64,000 nucleotides of DNA. Source: Halapricum desulfuricans. GTDB taxonomy: Archaea > Halobacteriota > Halobacteria > Halobacteriales > Haloarculaceae. Position numbers and translations under genes: made by a program. How positions within the stretch are numbered: position 1 is the stretch's first letter; each line of letters opens with the position of its first letter. The DNA is taken from NCBI RefSeq assembly GCF_017094525.1, contig NZ_CP064788.1, forward strand, positions 2,155,030 through 2,219,029. The letters run 5' to 3'. Positions 51,872 through 60,569 of this stretch are shown in pieces. The notes under the pieces were generated by a model. The model was not told the DNA's origin. It saw only the letters and a program-made list of their open reading frames with translations, and searched no databases.

Positions 51872-52441
51872 ATGTGGAGAGACCGGCTGGCGGCCACCTC
51901 GCACCCGGGTGACTCCCTGCGTCACGGATTTCTGGCCGGGGTCGGAGCCGGCGCGCTCGCGTTCGCCCTCACGGCGCTCGTCCGGCTGTTCGAAATCGCA
52001 CGTAGCACAGCCGGGTTTCGCCTCTACCTGCGACCGGACGGCCTTGACGGCACGCTCGTAGTACTCGGCGGTACCTTCTACGGGGCGCATCCAGGGGCCT
52101 ACGATGCGCCGGTATGGCTCCGGGTGGTGCTACAGCGCTACGATACCCTCCCGGAGGTCGTGTACGTCGCGACCGTCGCGAGCGTGCTCGCGGCCACTGG
52201 CTGGTGGCTCGCGGCGAGGTTCGAGAGCGAGACGATCGACGGCGCCGTCCGTGGCGCGACCGTCACGGTCGGATACGCGCCCGCGGTCGTGCTCGGCGCG
52301 TTCGTCTTCGAGATGCTCGTCGATCTCGGACCGATGACGGTCTTTCTGGACCAACTTCTCCCGATCGCGCTTGCGAGCGCGCTCGTTCCCGCCGTCGCCG
52401 GCGCAGTCGGCGGCCTCCTCGCAGCGTGGTTGCACCGCTGA
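51872..52441 (+). CDS. Integral membrane protein of unknown function
   Basis: A 189-residue protein with four predicted helices (about residues 18-38, 80-100, 115-140 and 150-185). A conserved-looking hydrophilic loop contains LRPDGLDGTLVVLGGTFYGAHPGAYDAP between helices 1 and 2. I do not recognise the family. The ATG at 51872 (MWRDRL) is preferred, with a CTATAT box only about 10 bases before it, so the real transcription start is uncertain. hisF follows after 51 bp on the same strand. Confidence 0.6.
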   Translation: MWRDRLAATSHPGDSLRHGFLAGVGAGALAFALTALVRLFEIARSTAGFRLYLRPDGLDGTLVVLGGTFYGAHPGAYDAPVWLRVVLQRYDTLPEVVYVATVASVLAATGWWLAARFESETIDGAVRGATVTVGYAPAVVLGAFVFEMLVDLGPMTVFLDQLLPIALASALVPAVAGAVGGLLAAWLHR

Positions 52442-52492
52442 TCGGCCGGCCGAGCGAAACCGTCATACCTGTCTCTGCCGAACAGATCGCAC

Positions 52493-53305
52493 ATGCTCAC
52501 GAAACGGATCATCCCCTGCATCGACGTGGATCTCGACGAGGAGGGGAACGCGGCGGTGTACACGGGGGTCAACTTCGAGGACCTGGAGTACACGGGCGAT
52601 CCGGTCGAGATGGCCAAACGCTACAACGAGGCCGGAGCCGACGAGTTCGTCTTTCTGGACATCACGGCCTCCGCCGAGGGGCGGGCGACGATGCTCGAAA
52701 CCGTCGAGCGGGTCGCCGACGAGGTGTTCATCCCGCTGACCGTAGGTGGGGGGATCCGCACCCGGGGGGACATCAAAGAGACCCTGCGCGCCGGCGCGGA
52801 CAAGGTCTCGATCAACTCGGGTGCGATCGCGAACCCCGACCTGATCGAGGAGGGTGCGACGGCCTTCGGCAACCAGTGTATCGTCATCAGCGTCGACGCC
52901 CGACGTCGGTTCGACGAACAGGGCGAACACTACGTCGACATCGACGGCGAGTCGGCCTGGTTCGAGTGCACCGTCAAGGGCGGCCGTGAAGGCACCGGCA
53001 TGGACGTCGTCGAGTGGGTCCAGGAAGCCGAACAGCGCGGTGCGGGCGAGCTGTTCGTCAACTCGATCGACGCCGACGGCACCAAGGAGGGGTACGACAT
53101 CCCGCTGACGAAAGCCGTCACCGACGTCGTCTCGACGCCCGTGATCGCCTCCTCCGGGTGTGGCGGCCCCGAGGACATGTACGAGGTGTTCACCGAGGCC
53201 GACGCCGACGCCGGACTCGCGGCGTCGATCTTCCACTTCGGCGAGTACTCGATCCAGGAAACCAAGGAGTACCTGGACGAGCGCGGCGTGCCCGTCCGGT
53301 TATGA
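52493..53305 (+). CDS. hisF: Imidazole glycerol phosphate synthase cyclase subunit
   Basis: A 270-residue TIM barrel that makes imidazole glycerol phosphate and AICAR in histidine synthesis, using ammonia from HisH. It shows the catalytic Asp in [28 protein letters not shown], and the second catalytic Asp in [14 protein letters not shown], followed by [14 protein letters not shown]. The length is slightly above bacterial HisF because of an acidic insertion around residues 135-160, common in halophiles. Its stop overlaps the next gene by 4 bp (ATGA). HisH is not in this window. Confidence 0.96.
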   Translation: MLTKRIIPCIDVDLDEEGNAAVYTGVNFEDLEYTGDPVEMAKRYNEAGADEFVFLDITASAEGRATMLETVERVADEVFIPLTVGGGIRTRGDIKETLRAGADKVSINSGAIANPDLIEEGATAFGNQCIVISVDARRRFDEQGEHYVDIDGESAWFECTVKGGREGTGMDVVEWVQEAEQRGAGELFVNSIDADGTKEGYDIPLTKAVTDVVSTPVIASSGCGGPEDMYEVFTEADADAGLAASIFHFGEYSIQETKEYLDERGVPVRL

Positions 53306-54120
53306 AATGGCGCTGTCCACAGTGTGGCAAGCCACACGAGCGCAACGATCCCCCGTGTGACAACTGTGGACATCACCGCTTCGAACGCGCTGTCGTCCCG
53401 CAGGCGACCGCCGAAGACGACCGCGAACAGTTCGTCTGGGCGTGTGCGGACTGCGGTCGTCACCACCAGCGCAACAACCCGCCGTGCAGTCGCTGCGGCG
53501 GGACGACCTTCGAGAAGAAACCGCTGGCGTACGACGACTTCGAGACCGGCGACACGCCGGGGTACTTCGAACTCGCCGGTCGGGTCGAAGCGGCGGCGGC
53601 ACTGGTCGTCGTCGCGCTCGTGGCCGTCGGCGCGCTCGGCTTTCTCGGCGTCATCGATATCCCCGGGCTCACCCCACAGGGGCCGCCCAGCGTCGAGGCC
53701 GTGCCCGGCAACGAAACTGCAGTCGGGGACCTCTCGATGGCCGAGGTCGAAACGTCGGTCTTCGCCGAGTTGAACGTGGATCGCACGCCGAGACTCGAGC
53801 GGTCCGGCGACCTCGATTCGATGGCGACGTACGTCAACCAGCGACTCGTGAAAAACGCCTACACGGACGACGACCGCGAGATCACCCGCAACCAGCTCCG
53901 CCGGTTCGACGTCCGGTGCTCGGGTACGATCTCCGTCGAACAGGAGTGGACGATGACAGCCGTCGCCGACGGTACCGATGCGGAGACGACTGCGAGAAGA
54001 CTTCTGGAACAGCTCGGTCCGACGCCGGATTCGGTCGAACGCGTCGGAATCGACGCCCACGCAGGTCCCGACGACCGCGTGTTCGTCACCGTCGCGTACT
54101 GTCAGGCTGCCGATTCGTAG
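53302..54120 (+). CDS. Double zinc-ribbon membrane-anchored protein with an external domain
   Basis: A 272-residue protein. Two zinc ribbons stand at the N-terminus, CPQC...CDNC and CADC...CSRC (about residues 5-22 and 49-66). One transmembrane helix (about 92-115) follows, then a soluble domain of about 150 residues beginning [17 protein letters not shown]. The latter contains [26 protein letters not shown], reminiscent of small secreted CAP-like or peptidoglycan-type folds, but I cannot name it. It overlaps hisF by 4 bp and converges with rpo11, whose 3' end it overlaps by 19 bp. Confidence 0.72.
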   Translation: MKWRCPQCGKPHERNDPPCDNCGHHRFERAVVPQATAEDDREQFVWACADCGRHHQRNNPPCSRCGGTTFEKKPLAYDDFETGDTPGYFELAGRVEAAAALVVVALVAVGALGFLGVIDIPGLTPQGPPSVEAVPGNETAVGDLSMAEVETSVFAELNVDRTPRLERSGDLDSMATYVNQRLVKNAYTDDDREITRNQLRRFDVRCSGTISVEQEWTMTAVADGTDAETTARRLLEQLGPTPDSVERVGIDAHAGPDDRVFVTVAYCQAADS

Positions 54121-54386
54121 GCCTCGGTCAGCGCGTCGGCCTTCTCGATGACGCGGTCGGTCCCCGTCTCCAGCGCGTCGAGCGCGTCGGTGCCGTCTTC
54201 GGTCTTGATCGTCAATACCGGGTCGGTCTGGCCGCCGGACTGTTCGGGATTCATGTCGTAGGTCGCGGCGGCGACGCCGTCGGTCTCCAGCAGTGCCCCC
54301 TTGAGTACGTTCATGAACGTGTGATCCTCGCCCGCGATCTCGATAGAGAGCGCGTTGTCCTCTTTCTCGATGACCCGCAGATCCAT
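54102..54386 (-). CDS. rpoL: DNA-directed RNA polymerase subunit Rpo11 (RpoL)
   Basis: A 94-residue homologue of Rpb11/AC19, which pairs with Rpo3 in the polymerase assembly platform. Recognisable are the start [33 protein letters not shown] and the acidic C-terminal helix [23 protein letters not shown]. The ATG at 54386 is chosen over a GTG two codons earlier. The last 19 bases overlap the convergent zinc-ribbon membrane gene. Confidence 0.95.
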   Translation of the reverse strand: MDLRVIEKEDNALSIEIAGEDHTFMNVLKGALLETDGVAAATYDMNPEQSGGQTDPVLTIKTEDGTDALDALETGTDRVIEKADALTEAYESAA

Positions 54387-54446
54387 ATCCACACCTACGT
54401 GCCGGGCGGAATAAGTCTCACGACCTGTGGCGCACAGCGCCGGCGG

Positions 54447-55607
54447 TCACATGTCACCCCAGGCGGCGATCGCCCGCGACGGCGACGTGATGTCAGCGAT
54501 CCACCGAGCGGCGATCGCCTTCTTCAGCAGGCGAGCGGGGAGGCCGCCGAACGTCGAGATCGGGAGGTTCATCACGTCGTGAGCGACGGCGTCCTCGCCG
54601 ATCGAGACCGCCGTCCCCTTGTCCTCGTAGGTCCAGGTTTCGAGCGGCTGACCCCGGATCGCGCGAGCGACGTTCTCGCCGGCGACTTCGGCGGCGTCCC
54701 ACGCGGCCTGGGCGTTCGGGGGGACCGGCTCGCCGGACGGCTGATCGACGAGCGCGGCGTCCCCGACGGCGAACACGCGCTCGTCATCGGTCCGGAACGT
54801 CGTCTCGGTCTTGATCCGGTTCGAGTCGCGGTCTTTCTCGACACCGACGCCCGCCATCTCCTTTCGGCCGGTGATGCCCCCGGTCCAGACGAGCACGTCG
54901 TAGCCGACTCGTTGCTCGCCGACCGTCACCGAGTCCTCGTCGGCCGCACGAATGAACTCGCCAGTCTTGATCCGGATGTCCCGTGCTTCCAGACGGCGAC
55001 GCAGTGCCTCCTGAAGCTCGCTGTCGCTGTTGGGGAGTACCGAGTCGAGCGCCTCGACGAGCACGATATCCAGCGGAGCGTCGACCTCGTCGCGGAACCG
55101 CGCCACTTCGCCAGCGGTCTGAATGCCCGAGAGTCCGGCCCCACCGACGACCACACGTGCCGGGTCGTCGCTGCTTGCCTCCCGTGCCGCGTCCCGGATC
55201 GCGTCGTGGATCCCGAGCGCGTCGTCGAGGCTCTTCAGGGTATGGGCGTGTTCTTTCAGCCCGTCCAGCCCGAAAAACGCCGTTTCGCTCCCGACCGCGA
55301 CGAGCAGGTAGTCGTACTCGATCGCCCGCTCGTCGTCCAGCTGTACCTGCCGGGCGTCGACGTCCACGTTCTCGACGTGTCCCTCCACGAAGCGCGTGCT
55401 CGGCGATTTGATCTCCTCGATCGGGATCGTGATCTTCTCCTGGACGGCCGGATCGCTGATACAGCGGTGCACCTCGTGCAAGACGAGGTGATAATCGACA
55501 TCCGAGATCCACGTGATATCCGCCGCCCCGCGTAACTCGTCTTCGAGGCGCTTGATAGCGCCAGCGCCGGCATAGCCCGAGCCCAGAACGACGACGTGCG
55601 CAGTCAT
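54447..55607 (-). CDS. Type II NADH dehydrogenase-like flavoprotein (NDH-2)
   Basis: A 386-residue membrane-peripheral flavoprotein. Two dinucleotide motifs are visible: VVVLGSGYAGAGAIKRL (residues 5-21) and VVVGGAGLSGIQTAGEV (about 154-170). FAVGDAALVDQPSGEPVPPNAQAAWDAAEVAGENVA is the FAD-binding end. The C-terminus contains the amphipathic stretch RLLKKAIAARWI, probably the membrane contact. It transfers electrons from NADH to menaquinone without pumping protons. The ATG at 55607 is the correct start; a sulfide:quinone-type enzyme is less likely because no redox cysteines are present. The family also includes ferredoxin-type oxidoreductases. Confidence 0.85.
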   Translation of the reverse strand: MTAHVVVLGSGYAGAGAIKRLEDELRGAADITWISDVDYHLVLHEVHRCISDPAVQEKITIPIEEIKSPSTRFVEGHVENVDVDARQVQLDDERAIEYDYLLVAVGSETAFFGLDGLKEHAHTLKSLDDALGIHDAIRDAAREASSDDPARVVVGGAGLSGIQTAGEVARFRDEVDAPLDIVLVEALDSVLPNSDSELQEALRRRLEARDIRIKTGEFIRAADEDSVTVGEQRVGYDVLVWTGGITGRKEMAGVGVEKDRDSNRIKTETTFRTDDERVFAVGDAALVDQPSGEPVPPNAQAAWDAAEVAGENVARAIRGQPLETWTYEDKGTAVSIGEDAVAHDVMNLPISTFGGLPARLLKKAIAARWIADITSPSRAIAAWGDM

Positions 55608-55851
55608 ACCCGTGGTTCGGACGGGGGCCGATACAAAGCTGTTGGAAACGTCCGAGAACACGCGCCGCAGGTCCGCTTGCGAACGATTTGACGCCTCAAT
55701 ATTTGCCGCAATACGCCCCCGGGCCAGCGGTCCGATACTGTCGTTCCCGTGGCCAGGTATAATCGATATCAAACGCATACGTAATATTTTACTACTGGAA
55801 CGGCCACATTTGGGGGAACAATAATTACACAGGGGCCGGAAACACAGTTTA

Positions 55852-56763
55852 ATGGCAGACGACGACCCATCTGATGAGGACCTCCCGGACAACGTTCTCT
55901 TCGAGTTGTACCGGCACTACATCGGCGAGCCCGACGATCAGATCGACGTGTATCTCGGGTTCGGACTGTTCTTCGGCGGCATCGCGTTCGCGGCCGTCGG
56001 ACTCGTGTTCTTCGTGGCGGCGTACCTGTTTACCCACGGCAGCGACCCGTTCTGGTTGCTCCGCGAGATCTCGTTCGCGATGGGGATGCTGTCGGTCCCG
56101 ACGCTGTTGCTCGGGGTACTGGTGCTGCTGCCCGTCGACGTTCGGGCGACCTATACGGGCGTGCTCGGGACCGCGATCACCGTCGTCGCCGTCGCCGGGT
56201 TCGCGTACCTCTACCCCTGGGAGTTCAACGTCGAAGGCGCGGAGTACACGATCCACGTCGTCCTCGGGTACGCCATCGGGATGGGGCTCGTGGTCGTCTC
56301 GACCGGGACGGCGCTTGTCGCCCACCAGATCGAACGGGCGAAACCGAGCCCGGCCGACATCGAGCCGATGGAAGAGCCCGAACCCGAGGAGTCCTACAGC
56401 GACGAGGAGATCCGCCAGGACATCGAAGCGGCGATGGAAGACGTCGACATCACCTGGGGCGGGGTCGAACGTCACGAGGGGCAGTCGCTCACGCTCAACC
56501 TCGAGGGTGACTACGATCTCTCGGGCATGGACGTCGAAGCCGAACGGATCACCAGTTCCTCCTCGACCGACGCCCAGGTTCAGGGCCTGAAAGCGCTGAA
56601 GGGCGGCGAAACGAAGACTGCGACCTCGGAATCGACGGTGGACGACCAGACCACGAAACTCAACGAACTCAGACAGCGACGCAAGGAGGACCAGCAGGCG
56701 AAGGCGGCCACCGCATCCAGCGAAGGACTGCTCGCGAGAATCAGAAGGTTTTTCGGCGGGTAG
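55852..56763 (+). CDS. Four-helix membrane protein with a long acidic cytoplasmic tail, upstream of salactin
   Basis: A 303-residue protein. The N-terminal 30 residues are acidic, four helices follow (about 38-62, 75-95, 102-120 and 128-165), and then a 140-residue hydrophilic tail. That tail contains SDEEIRQDIEAAMEDVDITWGGVERHEG, a compact beta-rich section (LTLNLEGDYDLSGMDVEAERI) and a basic end RIRRFFGG. An ATAATTAC box about 28 bases before the ATG suggests a leaderless message. The homologue order next to the actin gene suggests a membrane partner or anchor for that filament, which is inference. The terminal amphipathic RIRRFFGG could also touch the membrane. Confidence 0.72.
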   Translation: MADDDPSDEDLPDNVLFELYRHYIGEPDDQIDVYLGFGLFFGGIAFAAVGLVFFVAAYLFTHGSDPFWLLREISFAMGMLSVPTLLLGVLVLLPVDVRATYTGVLGTAITVVAVAGFAYLYPWEFNVEGAEYTIHVVLGYAIGMGLVVVSTGTALVAHQIERAKPSPADIEPMEEPEPEESYSDEEIRQDIEAAMEDVDITWGGVERHEGQSLTLNLEGDYDLSGMDVEAERITSSSSTDAQVQGLKALKGGETKTATSESTVDDQTTKLNELRQRRKEDQQAKAATASSEGLLARIRRFFGG

Positions 56764-56885
56764 CTTGAGAGGATCCGCCAGTAGATACCCTCAGGACTGC
56801 GATTTCAGACAGGAAAAAATTACACTCATAATCTATTTAGCCCGTTTCACATAGTTTTATTAGACCGCGCCAAGTTGTCCAGAAC

Positions 56886-57914
56886 ATGGCGAAAGGACTA
56901 GACGTCGGCACGATGAACATCATTTCGGCACAACAGGAAGGTAACGAGACGGTCTTCGTTCAGCAGCGGAACTCGTTCGTCGAGATCGAATACTCCGACA
57001 TGGCGGAGCAGATGCTCAGTCGGTCGGACGTCCTCCACATCCGCAAGGACGACAAGGTGTACGTCGTCGGGGACGACGCGCTGAACTTCGCGAACATCTT
57101 CAACAAGGAGACGCGCCGGCCGATGCAACACGGCATCCTCTCCAGCGACGAGAAGTCCGCGATCCCGATGATGAAACTCATCATCGAGCAGGTCGTCGGC
57201 TCGCCGGACCATCCGAACGAGAAAATCTATTTCTCGACACCGGCCGATCCGATCGACTCGGATCTCTCGACGCTGTATCACCAGAAGACCATCGAGAGCT
57301 TCCTCGACGAGATGGGCTACGACGCCGAGCCGATCAACGAGGGGATGGCCGTCATCTACTCCGAGTTGGCGGACAACGACTTCACCGGGCTGGGGATCAG
57401 CTTCGGTGCCGGGATGACCAACGTCACGCTGGCGTACTACGCGGTTCCGGTCATGAAGTTCTCGGTCGCCCGCGGTGGCGACTGGATCGACGAGCAGGCC
57501 GCTCAGGCGACTGGCACGCCCGTCGACAAGGTCACCTCGATCAAAGAGGAGGACTTCGAACTGGACTTCACGACCGACGTCGGCGGCGTCGAGGGCGCGC
57601 TGTCGATCTACTACGAGAACCTGCTGGACTACGTCATCGACCTCATCCAGCGTGAGGTCGATGAGGAAGACGTCGAGGAAGGGCTGGACGTGCCGGTCGT
57701 CGTCACTGGCGGGACTTCGACGCCCGACGGCTTCACGAAACTCTTCGAGCGCCACCTCGAAGAAGCCAACATCCCGTTCTCGATCAGCGGCGTCTCTCAC
57801 GTCGACGAGCCGATGTACTCGGTCGCCCGCGGTGGGCTCGTCGCAGCTCGGTCCGACGAGGAACAGCCCGCAGAAGAAGAACCCGAACAGGAACCCGAAG
57901 CCGCCGAAGACTGA
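56886..57914 (+). CDS. Salactin-type haloarchaeal actin homologue
   Basis: A 342-residue actin/MreB-superfamily protein, strongly reminiscent of salactin, the dynamically unstable actin of Halobacterium. Phosphate-1 is [17 protein letters not shown], connect-1 region [13 protein letters not shown], phosphate-2 [15 protein letters not shown] and the adenosine motif [13 protein letters not shown]. The canonical phosphate-2 Asp (DxGxG) is Ser here, which should affect ATP handling. The C-terminus is a 20-residue acidic tail. A GTTTTATTAG box about 28 bases upstream indicates its own leaderless promoter, even though a membrane-protein gene precedes it by 122 bp. It would form cytoplasmic filaments involved in cell polarity or DNA partition. 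Confidence 0.85.
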   Translation: MAKGLDVGTMNIISAQQEGNETVFVQQRNSFVEIEYSDMAEQMLSRSDVLHIRKDDKVYVVGDDALNFANIFNKETRRPMQHGILSSDEKSAIPMMKLIIEQVVGSPDHPNEKIYFSTPADPIDSDLSTLYHQKTIESFLDEMGYDAEPINEGMAVIYSELADNDFTGLGISFGAGMTNVTLAYYAVPVMKFSVARGGDWIDEQAAQATGTPVDKVTSIKEEDFELDFTTDVGGVEGALSIYYENLLDYVIDLIQREVDEEDVEEGLDVPVVVTGGTSTPDGFTKLFERHLEEANIPFSISGVSHVDEPMYSVARGGLVAARSDEEQPAEEEPEQEPEAAED

Positions 57915-57967
57915 TCGGCCGGTCTTCGGAGCCTCACTCGCTAGTTTTCGATCGACGCCTACCGTGG

Positions 57968-58330
57968 CTACTCAGCTGCCGGCTCGTCGTCGGTTTCGGC
58001 TTCCTCGCCGTCGGTCGGTTCGTCGTCGGGTTCGGTTTTTACGTCGGCAGCCGTCTCGGCTGCTGTACTAGCCTCGACAGCCGAGTCGTCGCTGTCCGGT
58101 TCGACCTCAACCAGCGCCGCGGTTTCACCGGATCCGACGATCGCCGCTTCGGTGTCGACGTGTTTCCGGTAGAACCGCTCCAGAGCGCGCTCCCACGGCT
58201 CCGGTTCCGGTCGAGTTTTCACCTCGTGTTCGACGGTCGTATCGACGAACCCACAGTCGGCGCACACGTAGGCCTCCTGTTCGCCCAGCGAGTAGACCTC
58301 CAGATCGCCCCCGCACCGGGAACAGTCCAT
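57968..58330 (-). CDS. Small zinc-ribbon protein with a disordered acidic tail
   Basis: A 120-residue protein. The N-terminal CSRCGGDLEV...CADCGFVDT forms a zinc ribbon (residues 3-27), and a helical stretch WERALERFYRK follows. The last 60 residues are Asp/Glu/Ala/Thr-rich and surely disordered. No specific family is recognised. It is convergent with the salactin gene (53 bp between stop codons). Confidence 0.65.
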   Translation of the reverse strand: MDCSRCGGDLEVYSLGEQEAYVCADCGFVDTTVEHEVKTRPEPEPWERALERFYRKHVDTEAAIVGSGETAALVEVEPDSDDSAVEASTAAETAADVKTEPDDEPTDGEEAETDDEPAAE

Positions 58331-58524
58331 ACCGGTGGGTACAATTGTGAGGAATATAATTCTCCCGCTGTCGATTCACTCTCTTTGCGAACACGTACTT
58401 CAAATCGACGCTCCGTCGACGGCAGTGTCGGACGGATTCTTGATGTCTGTCCCGTATCAGTCACCCGGAGCAGGGCAATCGAAACAGTAAATCGGCACGA
58501 GAATTCGCATCAGAAATTATTAAT

Positions 58525-58992
58525 TTAGTCAGTCGATTCCATGCCGAGATCAGCGGTCGTTTCGGCGTCAGGATAGCGGTCAGCCCGCGCTTCCAGTTGG
58601 TCGCCGAGTTCACCGAGCAGCGTCAGCGCGAATCCGAGTCCACGCTGGACGCTGGGATCGTTCAGCTTGCGGAGCAAGGTGACGATGCCAGCGCCGTCCG
58701 GTGGATCAGTCGGATCGGACCCAGTTTCGCTCAGCGCCGCGGTCAGGACTTCGAGGTTGCGTAGCGCCGCCGGCTCGCCGGCCGCCGTATCGAACAGTTC
58801 GCCCGCTCTGACGGTCGCCCTCGTGGTCGATTTGATCATGTCGTCGTCGATCGCCTCCGACGCCAGCGAAATCGTCTGTGCGACCTGCGCGAGGTCGTCG
58901 ATCGTGCCCGTCTCTTCGAGTTCAGTCAGCGTGTCGACGATGTTTTCGATCGATTCGTCTTCCGTGTGGCTTTGTGGATTCGTTTCACTCAT
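58525..58992 (-). CDS. DUF1641 protein paired with sulfide:quinone oxidoreductase
   Basis: A 155-residue soluble protein of the DUF1641 family. The core LEVLTAALSET...GIVTLLRKLNDPSVQRGLGFALTLLGELG matches the pattern of the family. In bacteria and archaea the gene is often beside a sulfide:quinone oxidoreductase gene, as here (11 bp downstream of it). No catalytic motif is visible; it is probably an accessory or membrane-recruiting protein. The 194-bp gap before the zinc-ribbon gene shows nothing. Confidence 0.8.
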   Translation of the reverse strand: MSETNPQSHTEDESIENIVDTLTELEETGTIDDLAQVAQTISLASEAIDDDMIKSTTRATVRAGELFDTAAGEPAALRNLEVLTAALSETGSDPTDPPDGAGIVTLLRKLNDPSVQRGLGFALTLLGELGDQLEARADRYPDAETTADLGMESTD

Positions 58993-59003
58993 CGAGACAC
59001 ACC

Positions 59004-60149
59004 TCAGGCAAGCCCCCGTGCAGTCAGCCAGTACATTTCGTTGTACGCCATCTTCGCCCAGTGGATGAACTCCGTCTGGTCACGGACCACCGGATCCGTG
59101 TCGTAGTCGAATTTGATGTGCGATCCCTCCTCCATCCCGGCTTCGAGGAAACAGATCGCGTCGCCGTCGAACTCGGTCGTCGGCGCGTACCCGCGAACGT
59201 ACGCAGCGATGCGATCGACGACCGTGCCCGCCGCGTAGTGGGCGACGCTTCCGGCCTTGCTCGTCGGCAGGTTCGTGACGTCACCGACCCCAAAGACGTT
59301 CTCGGCGTGGTCGGATTCGAGGGTCCGTTTGTCGATTTCCATCCAGCTGTCGCCCAGCCCGGACTTCGCGATGAGCGACGACGGACTGAATTCGGGGATG
59401 CCGACCAACAGGTCGTACTCGAGGGTTTCCCCGTCCGCTGTTTCGATCACCTCCGCGTCGCTGTCAACCTCTGCTGGCATGAAGTCGACGTGCGTCTCGA
59501 TATTTCGTTCCTCAAACCGGGGGACCATCCAGTCGTGGACTGCATCGAGGGCGTGCAGCTGTGGCTGTGGATACGTGTAGACGATCTCGACATCGTCTCT
59601 GTGGCCGTGCTCGCGGAGTCGAGCGTCGGCCAGCATCGTGAACTCGACCGGAGCGGCCGGACAGACGTGTGGCTGTCCAATGACTGACAGAACCAGCCGT
59701 CCAGATTCGAAGTCAGTGAGTGTGTCCCGCAGTTCCGTCGCGGCCCCTCCGTCATAGAAGTGATATCCGTCTTGCTGTGGACCAAGTCCCGGTGTGGCTT
59801 CCGGCCTCGGATTCGCACCGGTTGCAACTACCAGATAGTCGTAGTCGATTGCTTCTCCGTCGGCGAGTCCGATTGACATCTCGTCGGTATCGATCGCAGT
59901 GGCGCGGTCGTAAACGAGCCTGATACGGCGATCGACCAGATCCGCCAGCGGTCGCGACGCGTCTTCCGGCTCGCTGTCCCCGAACGGTACGTAAAAGAAC
60001 GTCGGCTTGTACACGTGGTACGGGTTGTCACTGACGATCGTTATTTCGACCGCGTCTGCGGCGATCTCGCGGGAGAGTTTCTTTACAAGCCGGTTTGCTG
60101 TGACCGTTCCGCCGACGCCGCCGCCGACGATGACGACGTGTTCAGTCAT
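59004..60149 (-). CDS. Sulfide:quinone oxidoreductase-like flavoprotein
   Basis: A 381-residue FAD protein. HVVIVGGGVGGTVTANRL is the N-terminal dinucleotide motif, DYLVVATGANPRPEA and VFGVGDVTNLPTSKAGSVAHY are FAD-site signatures. Cysteines occur in GQPHVCPAAPVEF (about residue 163) and DAICFLEAG (about 335), positions resembling the two redox cysteines of SQR. It would oxidise sulfide (or persulfides) and reduce menaquinone at the inner face of the membrane. Codon use looks less GC-rich than in neighbours in several segments, which could hint at transfer. It is cotranscribed with DUF1641. Confidence 0.84.
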   Translation of the reverse strand: MTEHVVIVGGGVGGTVTANRLVKKLSREIAADAVEITIVSDNPYHVYKPTFFYVPFGDSEPEDASRPLADLVDRRIRLVYDRATAIDTDEMSIGLADGEAIDYDYLVVATGANPRPEATPGLGPQQDGYHFYDGGAATELRDTLTDFESGRLVLSVIGQPHVCPAAPVEFTMLADARLREHGHRDDVEIVYTYPQPQLHALDAVHDWMVPRFEERNIETHVDFMPAEVDSDAEVIETADGETLEYDLLVGIPEFSPSSLIAKSGLGDSWMEIDKRTLESDHAENVFGVGDVTNLPTSKAGSVAHYAAGTVVDRIAAYVRGYAPTTEFDGDAICFLEAGMEEGSHIKFDYDTDPVVRDQTEFIHWAKMAYNEMYWLTARGLA

Positions 60150-60157
60150 CTCTGTCT

Positions 60158-60170
60158 CCTCTCAAAGAGG
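60158..60170 (-). promoter_or_regulatory. Perfect hairpin over the ribosome-binding site of the SQR gene
   Basis: The coding strand reads CCTCT-TTG-AGAGG, ending eight bases before the ATG and including the GGAG Shine-Dalgarno at its edge. A TATA-like AAAATAAA lies about 70 bases upstream of the ATG, so the message would have an unusually long leader for this genome, containing this stem. It could be an operator or an RNA structure controlling translation. Confidence 0.4.
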
Positions 60171-60569
60171 ACGGTGAGTGTCCCTGAATCCTGTTCTGTC
60201 GAGTGTCGGTTGGTTTATTTTTCTTTGACATTTTTGATGGAGGTCGGCTGGCGGCGGGTCCGACGGTGGGTTTTCGCGTTTCAGATGCCCGTGACTTTGG
60301 CCGGACAGCGAGACCGCCAATTGCGCTGCTTTCTCCCTGTTCACGCTATGTCTCTGCGTACCGTCCCAGCCATACGCCGTGCGTTATGACGCCATATGCA
60401 TATCGATCTATATTCGTATATATCTTCGGTCATATATCGGCTTAGCCCCTACGGCGGCCACGGTTCAGGTCGTCGCATGATTGCGTTCGTCCGGACGTCA
60501 GCGACTGAACGACACACCCCGACCGTTTCCAACCTCGTCGTTTATTTTCATCGGCGGACAACGGAGGGT
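60171..60569. other. Long intergenic region between SQR and ubaA
   Basis: About 400 bp without a supported gene. It contains the SQR leader and promoter, an AT-rich stretch around 60393-60440 with repeated TATAT-type sequences (TATATTCG, TATATATCT, CATATATCGG), and the ubaA promoter (GTTTATTTTC at about 60540-60550, 27 bases before the ATG). The AT-rich middle could include promoters of an unseen small RNA. Confidence 0.4.
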
